Below, one piece after another: positions 8,867-17,482 of a DNA stretch of 64,000 nucleotides; position 1 is the stretch's first letter; each line of letters starts with the position of its first letter. The DNA lies in contig NZ_AUFF01000003.1 in assembly GCF_000426365.1 (NCBI RefSeq), positions 310,001 to 374,000 on the forward strand, read 5' to 3'. The notes below the pieces were generated by a model, which saw only the letters and a list, made by a program, of their open reading frames with translations, was not told where the DNA came from and did no database searches. Source of the stretch: Arenimonas composti TR7-09 = DSM 18010. Lineage in GTDB: Bacteria > Pseudomonadota > Gammaproteobacteria > Xanthomonadales > Xanthomonadaceae. The translations under genes were made by a program, and so were the position numbers.

Positions 8867-9949
8867 TCAGTTGCCGCCGGCCGCGGCGTCGGCCGCCGGC
8901 GGTTCCGCGGTGGCGGCGGCGGTCACGTCGCGGATCGTCATGCCGGCGCGCAGCTTGCCGCTGCCGTCGACGACGATGCGGTCACCCGGCTGCAGGCCGG
9001 ACAGCACTTCGACCTCGCCTTCGCGGCGGGCGCCGAGGCTGACGCCGACCTGCTCGACGCTGTCCCCGGCGCCGACGCGGAACACGTGCGCGTCGCGGGC
9101 GACCTGGATCACCGAGATCTCCGGCACGACCAGCGCCTGCCGCTCCGGCTGGAACACGCGCAGGGTCAGCAGCATGCCGGGGCGCAGGGCGCGGTCGGCG
9201 TTGGGGATTTCCGCGCGCACGGTGACGGCGCGGGTCACCGGGTCGACACGCGAGTCGATCGTGCGCACGGTGCCGGTGAACTCGCGGCCCGGGAAGGCAG
9301 CGCTGCGGGCGGTGACGGCCTGGCCCGGCGCCAGCGCCGACAGGAAGGTCTCGGGGACCGCGAAATCGAGCTTCATCACCGAGATGTCGTCGAGGCTGGC
9401 GATCGTCGTGCCCGGCGTCACCAGGGTGCCGGGGCTGACCTGGCGGAAGCCGAGCACGCCGGCGAACGGGGCGGTGATCACCCGGTCCTGCAGGCGTGCG
9501 CGCACCGCGTCGAGGCGGGCACGGGCGGCGTCCATCGTGCCGCGCTGGGTGTCGAGCTGGCTCGCCGGGATCAGCTGGCGCGCGGCGAGGTCCTGCATAC
9601 GCCGGTACTGCTGCTCGCTCTCACGGAAGGCGGCGGCGGCCTCGGCGAGGCCGGCGACTTCGGCGCGGCCGGACAGGTCGACCAGCACGTGGCCGGCCTC
9701 GACCAGGTCGCCGTCCTCGAAGTTCACCCGCACCACGGTCTCGGTGACCTTGGCGGTGACCAGCACGGATTCATTGGCGCGGGTGGTGCCGAGCGCCTCG
9801 ATCGCGTCGCTCCAGGGCCGCGCCTGCACCACCGTCGTCGTGACCGTCGCCGCCGGCGCGCCGCCGCGCGCGGCAGGGCCGTCGGCGCTGCAGCCGGCCA
9901 GGAGCGTGACGAACGCGGCGAGCAGGAGGGGACGGATCGATGGGGTCAT
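8867..9949 (-). CDS. RND efflux periplasmic adaptor (membrane fusion protein), lipoprotein
   Basis: The 360-residue product starts at the ATG at 9949, where a lipoprotein signal (LLAGC, lipobox Cys near residue 17) begins. The frame remains open far upstream, but that is shadow of the aldolase gene. The layout is that of HlyD/MFP adaptors: a lipoyl half-motif (VEAGHVLVDLSGR), a helical hairpin around residues 95-150, the second lipoyl half (TAPFAGVLGFRQVSPGTLV), a beta-barrel domain and a membrane-proximal domain. The C-terminal tail is Ala/Pro-rich. It links the RND pump downstream to an outer-membrane channel. A TACAAT -10 hexamer lies 61 nt before the start. Confidence 0.93.
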   Translation of the reverse strand: MTPSIRPLLLAAFVTLLAGCSADGPAARGGAPAATVTTTVVQARPWSDAIEALGTTRANESVLVTAKVTETVVRVNFEDGDLVEAGHVLVDLSGRAEVAGLAEAAAAFRESEQQYRRMQDLAARQLIPASQLDTQRGTMDAARARLDAVRARLQDRVITAPFAGVLGFRQVSPGTLVTPGTTIASLDDISVMKLDFAVPETFLSALAPGQAVTARSAAFPGREFTGTVRTIDSRVDPVTRAVTVRAEIPNADRALRPGMLLTLRVFQPERQALVVPEISVIQVARDAHVFRVGAGDSVEQVGVSLGARREGEVEVLSGLQPGDRIVVDGSGKLRAGMTIRDVTAAATAEPPAADAAAGGN

Positions 9950-10009
9950 GCAGGGTCGTCCTTGAAGCGGCAACGTGGTGGAAACTGGACGCCGCGGGAA
10001 TACGGGCCG

Positions 10010-10015
10010 ATTGTA
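10010..10015 (-). promoter_or_regulatory. Putative -10 element for the RND efflux operon
   Basis: The minus strand reads TACAAT followed by CGG, 61 nt upstream of the adaptor ATG. No convincing TTGACA-like -35 is visible. The same TACAATCG string precedes rpoZ and ridA. Confidence 0.42.
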
Positions 10016-10280
10016 CGGGCCAGTCGCCATGGGCGGGTGCAGGCACAGGCCCGCCGCTGCCCCGGAGCAGGGGTCGCGGACCATGACGCAGGAAAACCAA
10101 CGCACGGTCGCTGGAAACGTTGACGCGGGCCTGCTGCTCGCCGATGCCGCAATCACGCGCGACAGCGCATCCTCGGCGCGCTGATGCGCTGAACACCGCG
10201 GTCGACCTGCTGATGCAGGCGCTGGAGCGCCGCTGGCTACGGCTGTCGGTGGCGGGCTGAGGTCCGGGACCCGCGAATGA

Positions 10281-10305
10281 AAACGCCGGCACGAGGCCGG
10301 CGTTT
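10281..10305 (-). terminator. Rho-independent terminator of the aldolase gene
   Basis: A perfect 10-bp stem (AAACGCCGGC) with loop ACGAG is followed on the minus strand by TTTTCATT counting the stem end. It lies 25 nt beyond the aldolase stop codon. Confidence 0.8.
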
Positions 10306-10329
10306 CCGGGGAGCGGGCGATCCCCGCGC

Positions 10330-11331
10330 TTATTTCCAGCGGCCGAGCGCCGCCATGCCGTTGTCCTTCGCGCGGGCGTAGACGGTCTTCTGCGCTTCGC
10401 CGACGTTGGCCGCCATGTCCTTCGCCCACAGCTTCAGGGCGGCGGACTGCATCGCGCGGCCGTAGCTGAAGCTCAGCGGCCACGGCTTGGCGCCGAGCTT
10501 GTTCATCGCGTCGAGGTGGGCGGTGGCCTGCTCGTCGCTCTGGCCGCCGGACAGGAACACGATGCCCGGCAGGGTCGCCGGCACGGTGGCCTTCAGGCAG
10601 CGCAGGGTCATCTCGGCGACTTCCTCGACACTGGCCTGCTCCGGGCAGTCCTTGCCGGGGACGACCATGCTGGCCTTCAGGATCGTGCCCTCGAGCATCA
10701 CGTTGTGCTCGTACAGGGCGCCGAACAGCGAGCGCAGGGTGACCTCGGTGATCTCGTAGCAGGTCTCGATGTCGTGCTCGCCGTCCATCAGCACCTCGGG
10801 CTCGACCATCGGCACCAGGCCCTGCTCCTGGCAGAGCGCGGCGTAGCGGGCCAGCGCGTGGCTGTTGGCCTCGATGCAGGTACCCGACGGCATGTCCTCG
10901 CCGATCGTGATCACCGCGCGCCACTTGGCGAAGCGGGCGCCGAGCTTGGCGTATTCCTTCAGGCGGTCGCGCAGGCCGTCCAGGCCCTCGGTGACCAGCT
11001 CGCCCGGGAAGCCGGCGAGCGGCATTGCGCCCTTGTCGACCTTGATGCCCGGGATCACGCCGGCGTCGGTCATGACCTTCGTGAAGGGCACGCCGGCCTT
11101 GGTGCTCTGGCGCAGGGTCTCGTCGTACAGGATCGCGCCGGAGATATGGTCGCCCAGCTTCGGCGTCGTCAGCAGCATCTCGCGGTAGGCGCGGCGGTTC
11201 TCTTCCGTGCACTCGATGCCGACACCGTCGAAGCGCTTCTTGATGGTGTTGGTCGACTCGTCGATCGCGATGATGCCCTTGCCCGGGGCCACCATGGCCT
11301 GGGCGATTTCGGCGAGCTGGTCGATACTCAT
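10330..11331 (-). CDS. Fructose-bisphosphate aldolase, class I (eukaryotic type)
   Basis: This 333-residue cytoplasmic enzyme cleaves fructose 1,6-bisphosphate to triose phosphates through a lysine Schiff base. Recognisable class I motifs include APGKGIIAIDEST (about residues 15-27), the Glu-rich strand PMVEPEVLMDGEHD, LEGTILKASMVVPG with the Schiff-base lysine near residue 220, and FLSGGQSDEQAT. The ATG at 11331 matches the family N-terminus, and the longer open frame upstream lacks aldolase sequence. It is the last gene of the minus-strand glycolytic cluster and has its own TATAAT (11368-11373) and terminator. Class I rather than class II aldolase in this position is usual for Xanthomonadaceae. 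Confidence 0.95.
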   Translation of the reverse strand: MSIDQLAEIAQAMVAPGKGIIAIDESTNTIKKRFDGVGIECTEENRRAYREMLLTTPKLGDHISGAILYDETLRQSTKAGVPFTKVMTDAGVIPGIKVDKGAMPLAGFPGELVTEGLDGLRDRLKEYAKLGARFAKWRAVITIGEDMPSGTCIEANSHALARYAALCQEQGLVPMVEPEVLMDGEHDIETCYEITEVTLRSLFGALYEHNVMLEGTILKASMVVPGKDCPEQASVEEVAEMTLRCLKATVPATLPGIVFLSGGQSDEQATAHLDAMNKLGAKPWPLSFSYGRAMQSAALKLWAKDMAANVGEAQKTVYARAKDNGMAALGRWK

Positions 11332-11367
11332 GGCGGGTGGACTCCGGGGCTTGGGTGAAGGGCCGGC

Positions 11368-11373
11368 ATTATA
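11368..11373 (-). promoter_or_regulatory. Putative -10 element (TATAAT) for the aldolase gene
   Basis: The minus strand reads CTATAATGCC, 37 nt before the aldolase ATG, implying a leader of about 30 nt. The -35 region is not recognisable. Confidence 0.5.
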
Positions 11374-11415
11374 GCGGCTCGCCCGCTGGAAAGCCCTTGC
11401 GGAGCAAGGACTAAT

Positions 11416-11578
11416 GAGTAACGAGTGGAGAGTAACGAGTAACGAGTGGAAGCCCGCGCTTCGCGCGAGGGGCGAGTGATATGGCCGGGCGTTGCCGGCC
11501 TGGTGGGACCGTGCGAAGCACGCCCGCGCCATGGGCGCGGGCAGTCACTCGTTACTCGTTACTCTCCACTCGTTACTC
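11416..11578. repeat. Heptad inverted-repeat element E1 (33-bp perfect arms)
   Basis: The left arm (11416-11448) and right arm (11546-11578) are perfect reverse complements over 33 nt, separated by 97 nt. The arm is four 7-nt words (GAGTAAC three times, GAGTGGA once) plus a GAGTG tail. Arm GC is near 50% in an approximately 70% GC genome. The spacer holds a further perfect 8-bp hairpin at 11523-11541. On the pyk transcript the element begins 3 nt after the stop codon. It belongs with E2 (20580-20683) and E3 (27553-27645). Confidence 0.85.
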
Positions 11579-11581
11579 GCT

Positions 11582-13048
11582 TCAGAGCTCCCCCAGCCCC
11601 TCCGCCCGCCCCCCCGGCCCGACCTGCAGCAGCCGCAGCGTATTCGTCGCGCCGTGGTGCTCCATGTGGTCGCCGCTGGTGATGATCACGCGGTCGCCCT
11701 CGGCGAGCAGGCCGAGTTCGAACAGGTGGGCGACGGCGCCGCGTGCGGCCTCCCGCGTGCCCTTGCCCTGGCTGTCGTAGTGGATCGGGAAGACGTCGCG
11801 GATCAGGGCCATGCGCCGGCGCGCGGCGGCGTGCCGGGACAGGCCGAAGATCGGTGCCGCCGAGCGGAAGCGCGACAGGTAGCGGGCGGTGCCGCCGGAC
11901 TCGGTCAGGGCGATGATCGCGCGCACATTGATGTGCTCGGCGAGGAACATGCTCGCCATCGCGATCGCCTGGTCGACGCGCTGCAGGTTGCGTTCGGCCT
12001 TCTCGAAATCGGTGTCGTGGTCGAACTGGCGCTCGGCACCGAGGCAGATGCGCACCATCGCCTGCACCGCCTTCACCGGGTGGCTGCCCGACGCGGTCTC
12101 GGCCGACAGCATCACCGCGTCGGTGCCGTCGATCACCGAGTTGGCGACGTCGAGCACCTCGGCGCGGGTCGGGATCGGGTTGTCGACCATCGACTGCAGC
12201 ATCTGTGTCGCGGTGATCACGACGCGGTTGTGCTCGACGGCGGTGCGGATGATCTTCTTCTGCAGGCCCGGCAGCTCGGCGTCGCCGATCTCCACGCCGA
12301 GGTCGCCGCGGGCGACCATCACGACCTCGCTGGCCTGGGTGATCTCGACGAGGTTGGTGATCGCCTCGGCACGCTCGATCTTCGCGACCATCCAGGCGTC
12401 GCTGCCGGCGGCGCGGGCGAGCGCCCTCGCCTCCTCGATGTCGGCGGCCGAGCGGCAGAACGACACCGCGATGAAGTCGACGCCGAGCTCGGCGGCGATG
12501 CGGATGTGTTCGCGGTCCTGGTCGGTCAGCGCGCCCAGCGACAGGCCGCCGCCGAGCCGGTTCAGGCCCTTGCGGTTGGACAGGAAGCCGTCGGTGAGGA
12601 CCTCGGTGTGGATCTGGTCGCCGGCGACCGCGACCACCTTCACCGCCATCAGGCCGTCGTCGAGCAGCAATACGTCGCCGGGGGCGACGTCGCCGACCAG
12701 ACCGAGATAGCTGACGCCGACCCGGTTGCGGTCGCCCGGCGGTGCGTCGGCGCGGCAGTCGAGGCTGAAGCGGTCGCCGGAGCGCAGCGCGACCTTGCCC
12801 TCGGCGAACTTCTCGATGCGGATCTTCGGGCCCTGCAGGTCGACGAGGATGCCGACCTCGCGCCCCTGGGCGGCGGCGGTCGCGCGCACCGCGGCGACGC
12901 GGGCGGCGTGCTGGTCGGGCGTGCCGTGCGAGAAGTTCATGCGCACGACGTTGACGCCGGCGCGGATCAGGTCGTCGAGCACGCCGGGCGCGTCGGTCGC
13001 CGGGCCGAGCGTGGCGAGGATGCGGGTGCGGCGCAGTTGGTCGGTCAT
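11582..13048 (-). CDS. pyk: Pyruvate kinase
   Basis: This 488-residue enzyme converts phosphoenolpyruvate and ADP to pyruvate and ATP. Family motifs run in order: RTRILATLGPATD at the N-terminus, VVRMNFSHGT, the B domain, MVAKIERAEAI with the catalytic lysine, VMVARGDLGVEI, and VMLSAETASGSHPVKAV. The C-terminal allosteric domain is complete. Its ATG overlaps the stop of the upstream Sel1-repeat gene by 4 nt (ATGA), so translation is coupled. Heptad element E1 starts 3 nt beyond its stop codon and would form the first structure in the 3' untranslated RNA. Confidence 0.96.
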   Translation of the reverse strand: MTDQLRRTRILATLGPATDAPGVLDDLIRAGVNVVRMNFSHGTPDQHAARVAAVRATAAAQGREVGILVDLQGPKIRIEKFAEGKVALRSGDRFSLDCRADAPPGDRNRVGVSYLGLVGDVAPGDVLLLDDGLMAVKVVAVAGDQIHTEVLTDGFLSNRKGLNRLGGGLSLGALTDQDREHIRIAAELGVDFIAVSFCRSAADIEEARALARAAGSDAWMVAKIERAEAITNLVEITQASEVVMVARGDLGVEIGDAELPGLQKKIIRTAVEHNRVVITATQMLQSMVDNPIPTRAEVLDVANSVIDGTDAVMLSAETASGSHPVKAVQAMVRICLGAERQFDHDTDFEKAERNLQRVDQAIAMASMFLAEHINVRAIIALTESGGTARYLSRFRSAAPIFGLSRHAAARRRMALIRDVFPIHYDSQGKGTREAARGAVAHLFELGLLAEGDRVIITSGDHMEHHGATNTLRLLQVGPGGRAEGLGEL

Positions 13049-15420
13049 GGCTTCTGTCCCTTGTTGACGCCACGGTAGCGCAGCGCGTCTTCGCCGTCGG
13101 CGGGGGCGACGCCGCGCTCGCGTTCGGCGCGGGCGGCGGTGGCGGCGGCCTCGTCGGCCGCGCGCTGGGCGGCGACCGCTTCCGGTGTCTCGAGCCAGGC
13201 GCGGCCGTCGCGGTAATGGGCGAGGCGTTCGCGCATCGCCGGCAGCGAGGGGTCGTCGGCGTCACTCGCGGCGATCGCGTCGACGACGCGCTGCTGCAGT
13301 GCGCTCGCACGCGCGAACTCGCCGACCGCGGCGTGGCAGGCGGCGACGGTGTCGAGGTAGCCGAGCGGCATCGCGTCGGCGCCGACGGCCTCCGGGTCGC
13401 CGATGCGGCGCGCGGCCTCGAGGCCCTCGCGGCGCACGGTGGCGTCCAGGCCCGCCGTCGTGCACATCAGCCACGCGGCGTTGTTGAAGAGCATCGCTTC
13501 CGGCCGCTTCGCCAGCGCCTCGCGGTAGAGCGCGACCGCGCGCTCGCGGCCGTCGGCCTCGCCGCTCTCGTAGGCCAGATACATCGCCCAGGCATCGACG
13601 GTGACCGGGTGGAACTCGGCGAGGCCGTCGCGCAGCCAGCGCTGCGCTTCGTCGGCGTCGGGCGCGCCGAACCGGCCCTCGAGCAGGCTCCTCGCGAGCG
13701 TCGCCTGCGAACTGCGGTCGCCGCGGGCGGCGTCGGCCTCGAGCAGCGCGCGGGCTTTCGCGGGGTCGCGCGGCACCCGTTCACCCTCGAGGTGGAGCAT
13801 CGCCAGCATCCGGCGTGCCTCCGGGGAGTCGGCCTCGGCGAGCTGGTTCACCGCCCGCCGTGCGGCGTCGGCGCTGGCATCGGTCTGCAGCAGCAGCCGG
13901 GCATAGGCGACCCGCCCGGCCGGCAGGGCGTACACCGCCGCGCCGGAATACCACTGCAGGGCGTCGGCGGTGCGGCCCTCGCCCTCGTCCTGCCAGCCGA
14001 GCAGCAGCATCGCGAGCGCGTCGCCGCCCTGCGCCGACTGCTCGCGCAGGCGGCGCACCTCGGCGGCATCACCGCCGCCGCGTTCGAGCAGGTTGGCGAG
14101 CACGCGCTGCGCGTACGGCGAGCCGAGCGCGGCGGCACGGCGCAGCCACGGCAGCGCGTCGTCCGTGCGCTCGCGACGCAGCCGGTCGGCCGCGAGCTCG
14201 TCGAGGGCCGCGACCGAGCCGGCCTCGGCGTGCCGGCGCAGCGCCGCTTCCTGCGCCTCGGTGAGCCGCCGCTCCGCGTCCGCGGTGTCGCGCCAGCCGT
14301 CCTCCAGCAGCACGACCTCGGCCTGCGCATTGCCGGCGGCGGCCGCGGCCACGAGCCGCTCGCGCAGCGCCGGCGTCGGCGTCACATCGACCTCCTGCAG
14401 CAGCCGCGCGTACTGCAGCACCGCGGCCCCGCCGGGCAGGCGGGCGTTGGCGCGGTCGAGCAGCTGCATCGCCGCGTCCTCGTCGCGGGTGACGCCGACG
14501 CCGGCCGCGTAAGCGGCGGCGACGTGCACCAGCGCGAACGCGTGCCCGGCCTCGGCGCGCGGCAGCAGCACGTCGAGCAGTTCCTCGCCACACTGCGGAT
14601 GCGGCATGCGCACGCAGGTGTGGAACCACACCGAGCTCGCGAGGATGCCGCCGTCGTTCGCGACCTCGCGCAGCGCCGCGACCCGGGCCGGACCCTCGGC
14701 CTCGCGCCCGGCGGCGATCGCCGCCAGCCAGTCGCGGCCGATCAGCATCCGTGCGTTCGCGAGGTCGCGCGCCAGCGCCTGGCGCGCCTCGATGCGCGGG
14801 ACCGGGAAGCGCACCTCGCCCGGGCGGCCGCGCAGCACCAGCAGCGGCTCGAGGTAGTCGAAGCGCAGCAGGCGCTCGATCTGCTTCTCCGGATCCCAGG
14901 CGGCGACCAGCACGACGAGGTGGCGGCCCTGCGGAAACGGCTCGAAGCGCTCGTAGCGCCACTCGAGGCCGCTGGCGCGCAGGATCGTGTAGATGTCGCG
15001 ACCGGCGAGCACGCGGATCGGCGGCGCCTCGCGGTCGGGGTTCGACATCGCCAGCGCATGCCGGGCGACCGCGGCGAAACGGGCGGCGTGGCGCTCGGCC
15101 GCATCCTCGTCGCCGCGTGCCTCGGCGCAGCGGTAGGCGGTATGCACGACGAAGGCCGACAGCGCGGCGTCGCGCGCCGCCTGTTCGAGCGCGTCGGCCT
15201 GCTCGCGGCAGGCCGCTTCGACGACCTGTTCCTGCTCGTCGAGCACGTCGATCGCGACCGAGAAGGCCGAATACACCTTCGGGTCGTTGCCGCCGGCGAG
15301 CAGCGCCTGCCACTCCGCGGCGATGTCGGGTGCGGACTCGGCGGCGGCGACCACGCCGGGCAGCGCGAACAGGCAGGCGGCGGCCAGCACGGCCGCGCGC
15401 GGGAAGGAACGCAGGGGCAT
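13045..15420 (-). CDS. Exported Sel1/TPR-repeat protein of unknown function
   Basis: The 791-residue protein has a signal peptide (residues 1-26, cut after VAAA) and an N-terminal helical region. A long run of Sel1-like helix pairs follows between about residues 270 and 650, with recognisable pieces such as GHAFALVHVAAAYAAGVGV, GSPYAQRVLANLLERGGG and GDRSSQATLARSLLEGRFG. Such solenoids mediate protein contacts, and no enzyme motif is seen. It overlaps the DUF3857 gene before it (TGATG) and pyk after it (ATGA), so it is locked into the glycolytic transcript. It is probably periplasmic. The partner is most likely the DUF3857 protein. Confidence 0.8.
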   Translation of the reverse strand: MPLRSFPRAAVLAAACLFALPGVVAAAESAPDIAAEWQALLAGGNDPKVYSAFSVAIDVLDEQEQVVEAACREQADALEQAARDAALSAFVVHTAYRCAEARGDEDAAERHAARFAAVARHALAMSNPDREAPPIRVLAGRDIYTILRASGLEWRYERFEPFPQGRHLVVLVAAWDPEKQIERLLRFDYLEPLLVLRGRPGEVRFPVPRIEARQALARDLANARMLIGRDWLAAIAAGREAEGPARVAALREVANDGGILASSVWFHTCVRMPHPQCGEELLDVLLPRAEAGHAFALVHVAAAYAAGVGVTRDEDAAMQLLDRANARLPGGAAVLQYARLLQEVDVTPTPALRERLVAAAAAGNAQAEVVLLEDGWRDTADAERRLTEAQEAALRRHAEAGSVAALDELAADRLRRERTDDALPWLRRAAALGSPYAQRVLANLLERGGGDAAEVRRLREQSAQGGDALAMLLLGWQDEGEGRTADALQWYSGAAVYALPAGRVAYARLLLQTDASADAARRAVNQLAEADSPEARRMLAMLHLEGERVPRDPAKARALLEADAARGDRSSQATLARSLLEGRFGAPDADEAQRWLRDGLAEFHPVTVDAWAMYLAYESGEADGRERAVALYREALAKRPEAMLFNNAAWLMCTTAGLDATVRREGLEAARRIGDPEAVGADAMPLGYLDTVAACHAAVGEFARASALQQRVVDAIAASDADDPSLPAMRERLAHYRDGRAWLETPEAVAAQRAADEAAATAARAERERGVAPADGEDALRYRGVNKGQKP

Positions 15421-17468
15421 CAGCGGGCTCCGGTCGGGGCGTCGAGTTCGCCGCGCAGCAGGTCGCGCAGGCGGCGGTCGCGTTCGCTGTCGCGCAGCGC
15501 GGACGGCAGCGCGAAGGCGAGGCGCATGCCGGCGGCCGCCTTCGCCTCGCGCAGGCCGGCGACGTAGTCGCGCATCTGCGTGGCGTCGACGTATTCGCGG
15601 TCGTTCTTCAGCTCGTGCGTCATCTCGACGACGCCGTCGGCCTGGCGCAGCACGCGCCGGTATGCGATAGGGCCGCCGGCGGCGCTGACGGTGCCGGGCT
15701 CGCTCGACAGCTTCCAGCCCTCGGGCAGTTCGACGCGGATCTCGTGGCGCAGGGTTTCCGGGCGTTCCAGCCGCAGCGGCTCCTCACGGCTGACGCGGCC
15801 CGGCAGGTCGAGGCTGCCGGACAGCGCGTCGGGCCAGGTGTCGAGCAGCGCGGTGCCGCCGTGCCGCTGCCAGGGATCGGCGAGCGTGTAGTGCTCGACG
15901 ATCTTCATGACGTTCGCTTCCTCATCCTCGTCGACGCTGGCCGGGGTGGCGATCGCGAGTTCGCCGTAGCGCTTGCGGTAGTAGTCGGCCCAGTGTTCGG
16001 TCATCACCGCGAACGACTGCCCGTTGAGCTGACGGCGGATCGTTTCGGCGCGTTCGCCGCGGTAGGTCGTCTCGATGCGCAGGTCGACGCTGCGGCCGTC
16101 CGCCGCCGGGGCGAAGCGCTCGACGATGGTCAGCGCGTTGTGGATCCGCTCCGGCGGGTTCACGACCACCGGCGCGGTGACGCCGGCGGCGACCGGCAGC
16201 GCGACGCCGTAGTCGATCAGGTCGAGCTGGCGGATGTCGCCGCGCTGCGCGCTCAGCGTCGGGTCGAGCCAGTAGTCGCGGCCGTCGATGCGCAGGCGCA
16301 CGATCACATGGTTGAAGGCGGACGCCGCCGGGGCGCCGTCGGCGATCGCCTTGCCCCAGCTCGTGGACACCAGCGCCGGCACCGCGTCCAGGCCGAGCCG
16401 GCGCAGCAGCAGCGCGGTCAGCAGCGCCTTGTCCTTGCAGTCGCCGTAGCGGCGCGACCACACCAGCGCCGGCGGGTTCGGGCGATGGGTGTTGTCGGCG
16501 ATCTCGATGCCGAAATAACGCACTTCCTCCTGCACCAGGCGCAGCACCGCGCCGGCGATGCGGTAGGGGTCGCCCAGTGCGCGCCATTCCGGCAGCCTGG
16601 CCTCGAGTTCGGCCGGCAGTTCGTCGCCGACCGTGTAGAGCGGCAGCGCCCAGGCGACGATGTCGGCCCACGATTCGTCGCGGGCGATCTCGACGCTCGG
16701 GTAACGGCGGTACCAGTTCGGATAGTCGTCGGTGTCACGGATGGCGGCGGCACCTGCGCTGGTGAACGAGAACTCCAGGCCGTCGCGGGTCTCGCGGCGG
16801 CGCACCTGCAAATCGCTGCCGAAGACGCGCGCGCGGGCCGCGGTGGCCGCGTCGAACAGCACCCGCCCGTGCCGGTACAGCAGCGGCGCGCCGGCGGCGA
16901 GCCAGAACGAGTTGGCGACGTGGCCGTCCATGATCGGATTGCTGCCCTCGATCGTGAAGGCGATGCGCACGACGTCGCCGACGCGGACGTCGTCGATCAC
17001 GATCAGCGCGCTGACCTCGCCGTCGGCGAGGTCGTTCTCGAAACCGGACTCGCGGCGCGCGAGCGACACCGCGTCGGCGTCGAGGCGGTCGATCCACTCG
17101 CCGTCGCGGCGCACCTGCAGCGCGTGCAGGGTCAGGGTCTGGTATTCGGGGCTGAACGACACCGAATACTTGCCGGCATCGCCGAGCAGGCGCTGCGAAC
17201 CGGCCTGCCACGCGGCCGCGTGATAGAAGACGTGGCGGCCGTCGCGACGGTCGACCTGCTGGTCGAGCAGCCAGTGCCGCCACGGTTCCGCCGGATCCTT
17301 GCCGGCATCGGCGGTCCAGGTATCCGGGACCGCCTGTTCGACCACGAAGTCCGGCGCCGGCCCGACGGCGAAGCGGAACTCGCCGCGCTCATGGACCACC
17401 GGGGCCGCCGCCGGCGCGAGCGCCGGCAGCAGGGCGAGAAGCAGGAGCAGGGCGCCACGCAGGATCAT
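15420..17468 (-). CDS. Exported DUF3857 / transglutaminase-like protein
   Basis: The 682-residue protein has a signal peptide (residues 1-22), a DUF3857 domain (about 50-230), then a transglutaminase-core domain. The core has a plausible Cys-His-Asp triad: Cys343 in YGDCKDKALL, His near 386 in FNHVIVRL, and Asp near 401 in YWLDPTL. The C-terminus is a beta-rich domain of the DUF3858 kind. Family members are exported and uncharacterised, and the fold could cleave or cross-link peptide or isopeptide bonds. It starts 14 nt after the pgk stop and is coupled to the Sel1-repeat gene. Confidence 0.8.
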   Translation of the reverse strand: MILRGALLLLLALLPALAPAAAPVVHERGEFRFAVGPAPDFVVEQAVPDTWTADAGKDPAEPWRHWLLDQQVDRRDGRHVFYHAAAWQAGSQRLLGDAGKYSVSFSPEYQTLTLHALQVRRDGEWIDRLDADAVSLARRESGFENDLADGEVSALIVIDDVRVGDVVRIAFTIEGSNPIMDGHVANSFWLAAGAPLLYRHGRVLFDAATAARARVFGSDLQVRRRETRDGLEFSFTSAGAAAIRDTDDYPNWYRRYPSVEIARDESWADIVAWALPLYTVGDELPAELEARLPEWRALGDPYRIAGAVLRLVQEEVRYFGIEIADNTHRPNPPALVWSRRYGDCKDKALLTALLLRRLGLDAVPALVSTSWGKAIADGAPAASAFNHVIVRLRIDGRDYWLDPTLSAQRGDIRQLDLIDYGVALPVAAGVTAPVVVNPPERIHNALTIVERFAPAADGRSVDLRIETTYRGERAETIRRQLNGQSFAVMTEHWADYYRKRYGELAIATPASVDEDEEANVMKIVEHYTLADPWQRHGGTALLDTWPDALSGSLDLPGRVSREEPLRLERPETLRHEIRVELPEGWKLSSEPGTVSAAGGPIAYRRVLRQADGVVEMTHELKNDREYVDATQMRDYVAGLREAKAAAGMRLAFALPSALRDSERDRRLRDLLRGELDAPTGAR

Positions 17469-17482
17469 CGTGGTTCCGTTCT

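Larger units (their letters stand above)
9950..10329. other. Intergenic region, no supported gene
   Basis: About 380 bp separate the efflux operon from the aldolase gene. It holds the putative promoter of the efflux operon (10010-10015) and the aldolase terminator (10281-10305). A plus-strand stretch ending at 10260 translates to a plausible helical C-terminal tail (NTAVDLLMQALERR), but there is no continuous upstream frame. It is at most a decayed fragment. Confidence 0.5.

Noticed and set aside
6196-9042. 948-codon plus-strand open frame opposite the RND transporter genes
   Set aside because: Composition is a His/Arg/Ala-rich mirror of a well-supported AcrB-type gene. GC-rich codon bias on one strand opens the antisense frame, and no domain is recognisable.
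10183-10260. Possible decayed gene fragment ending in a helical tail before the aldolase terminator
   Set aside because: Only about 26 plausible codons with no continuous upstream frame. This is too little to call a pseudogene.
11582-13310. Long antisense and shifted frames over pyk
   Set aside because: Pyruvate kinase explains the region with all motifs. The others are low-complexity Arg-rich shadows.
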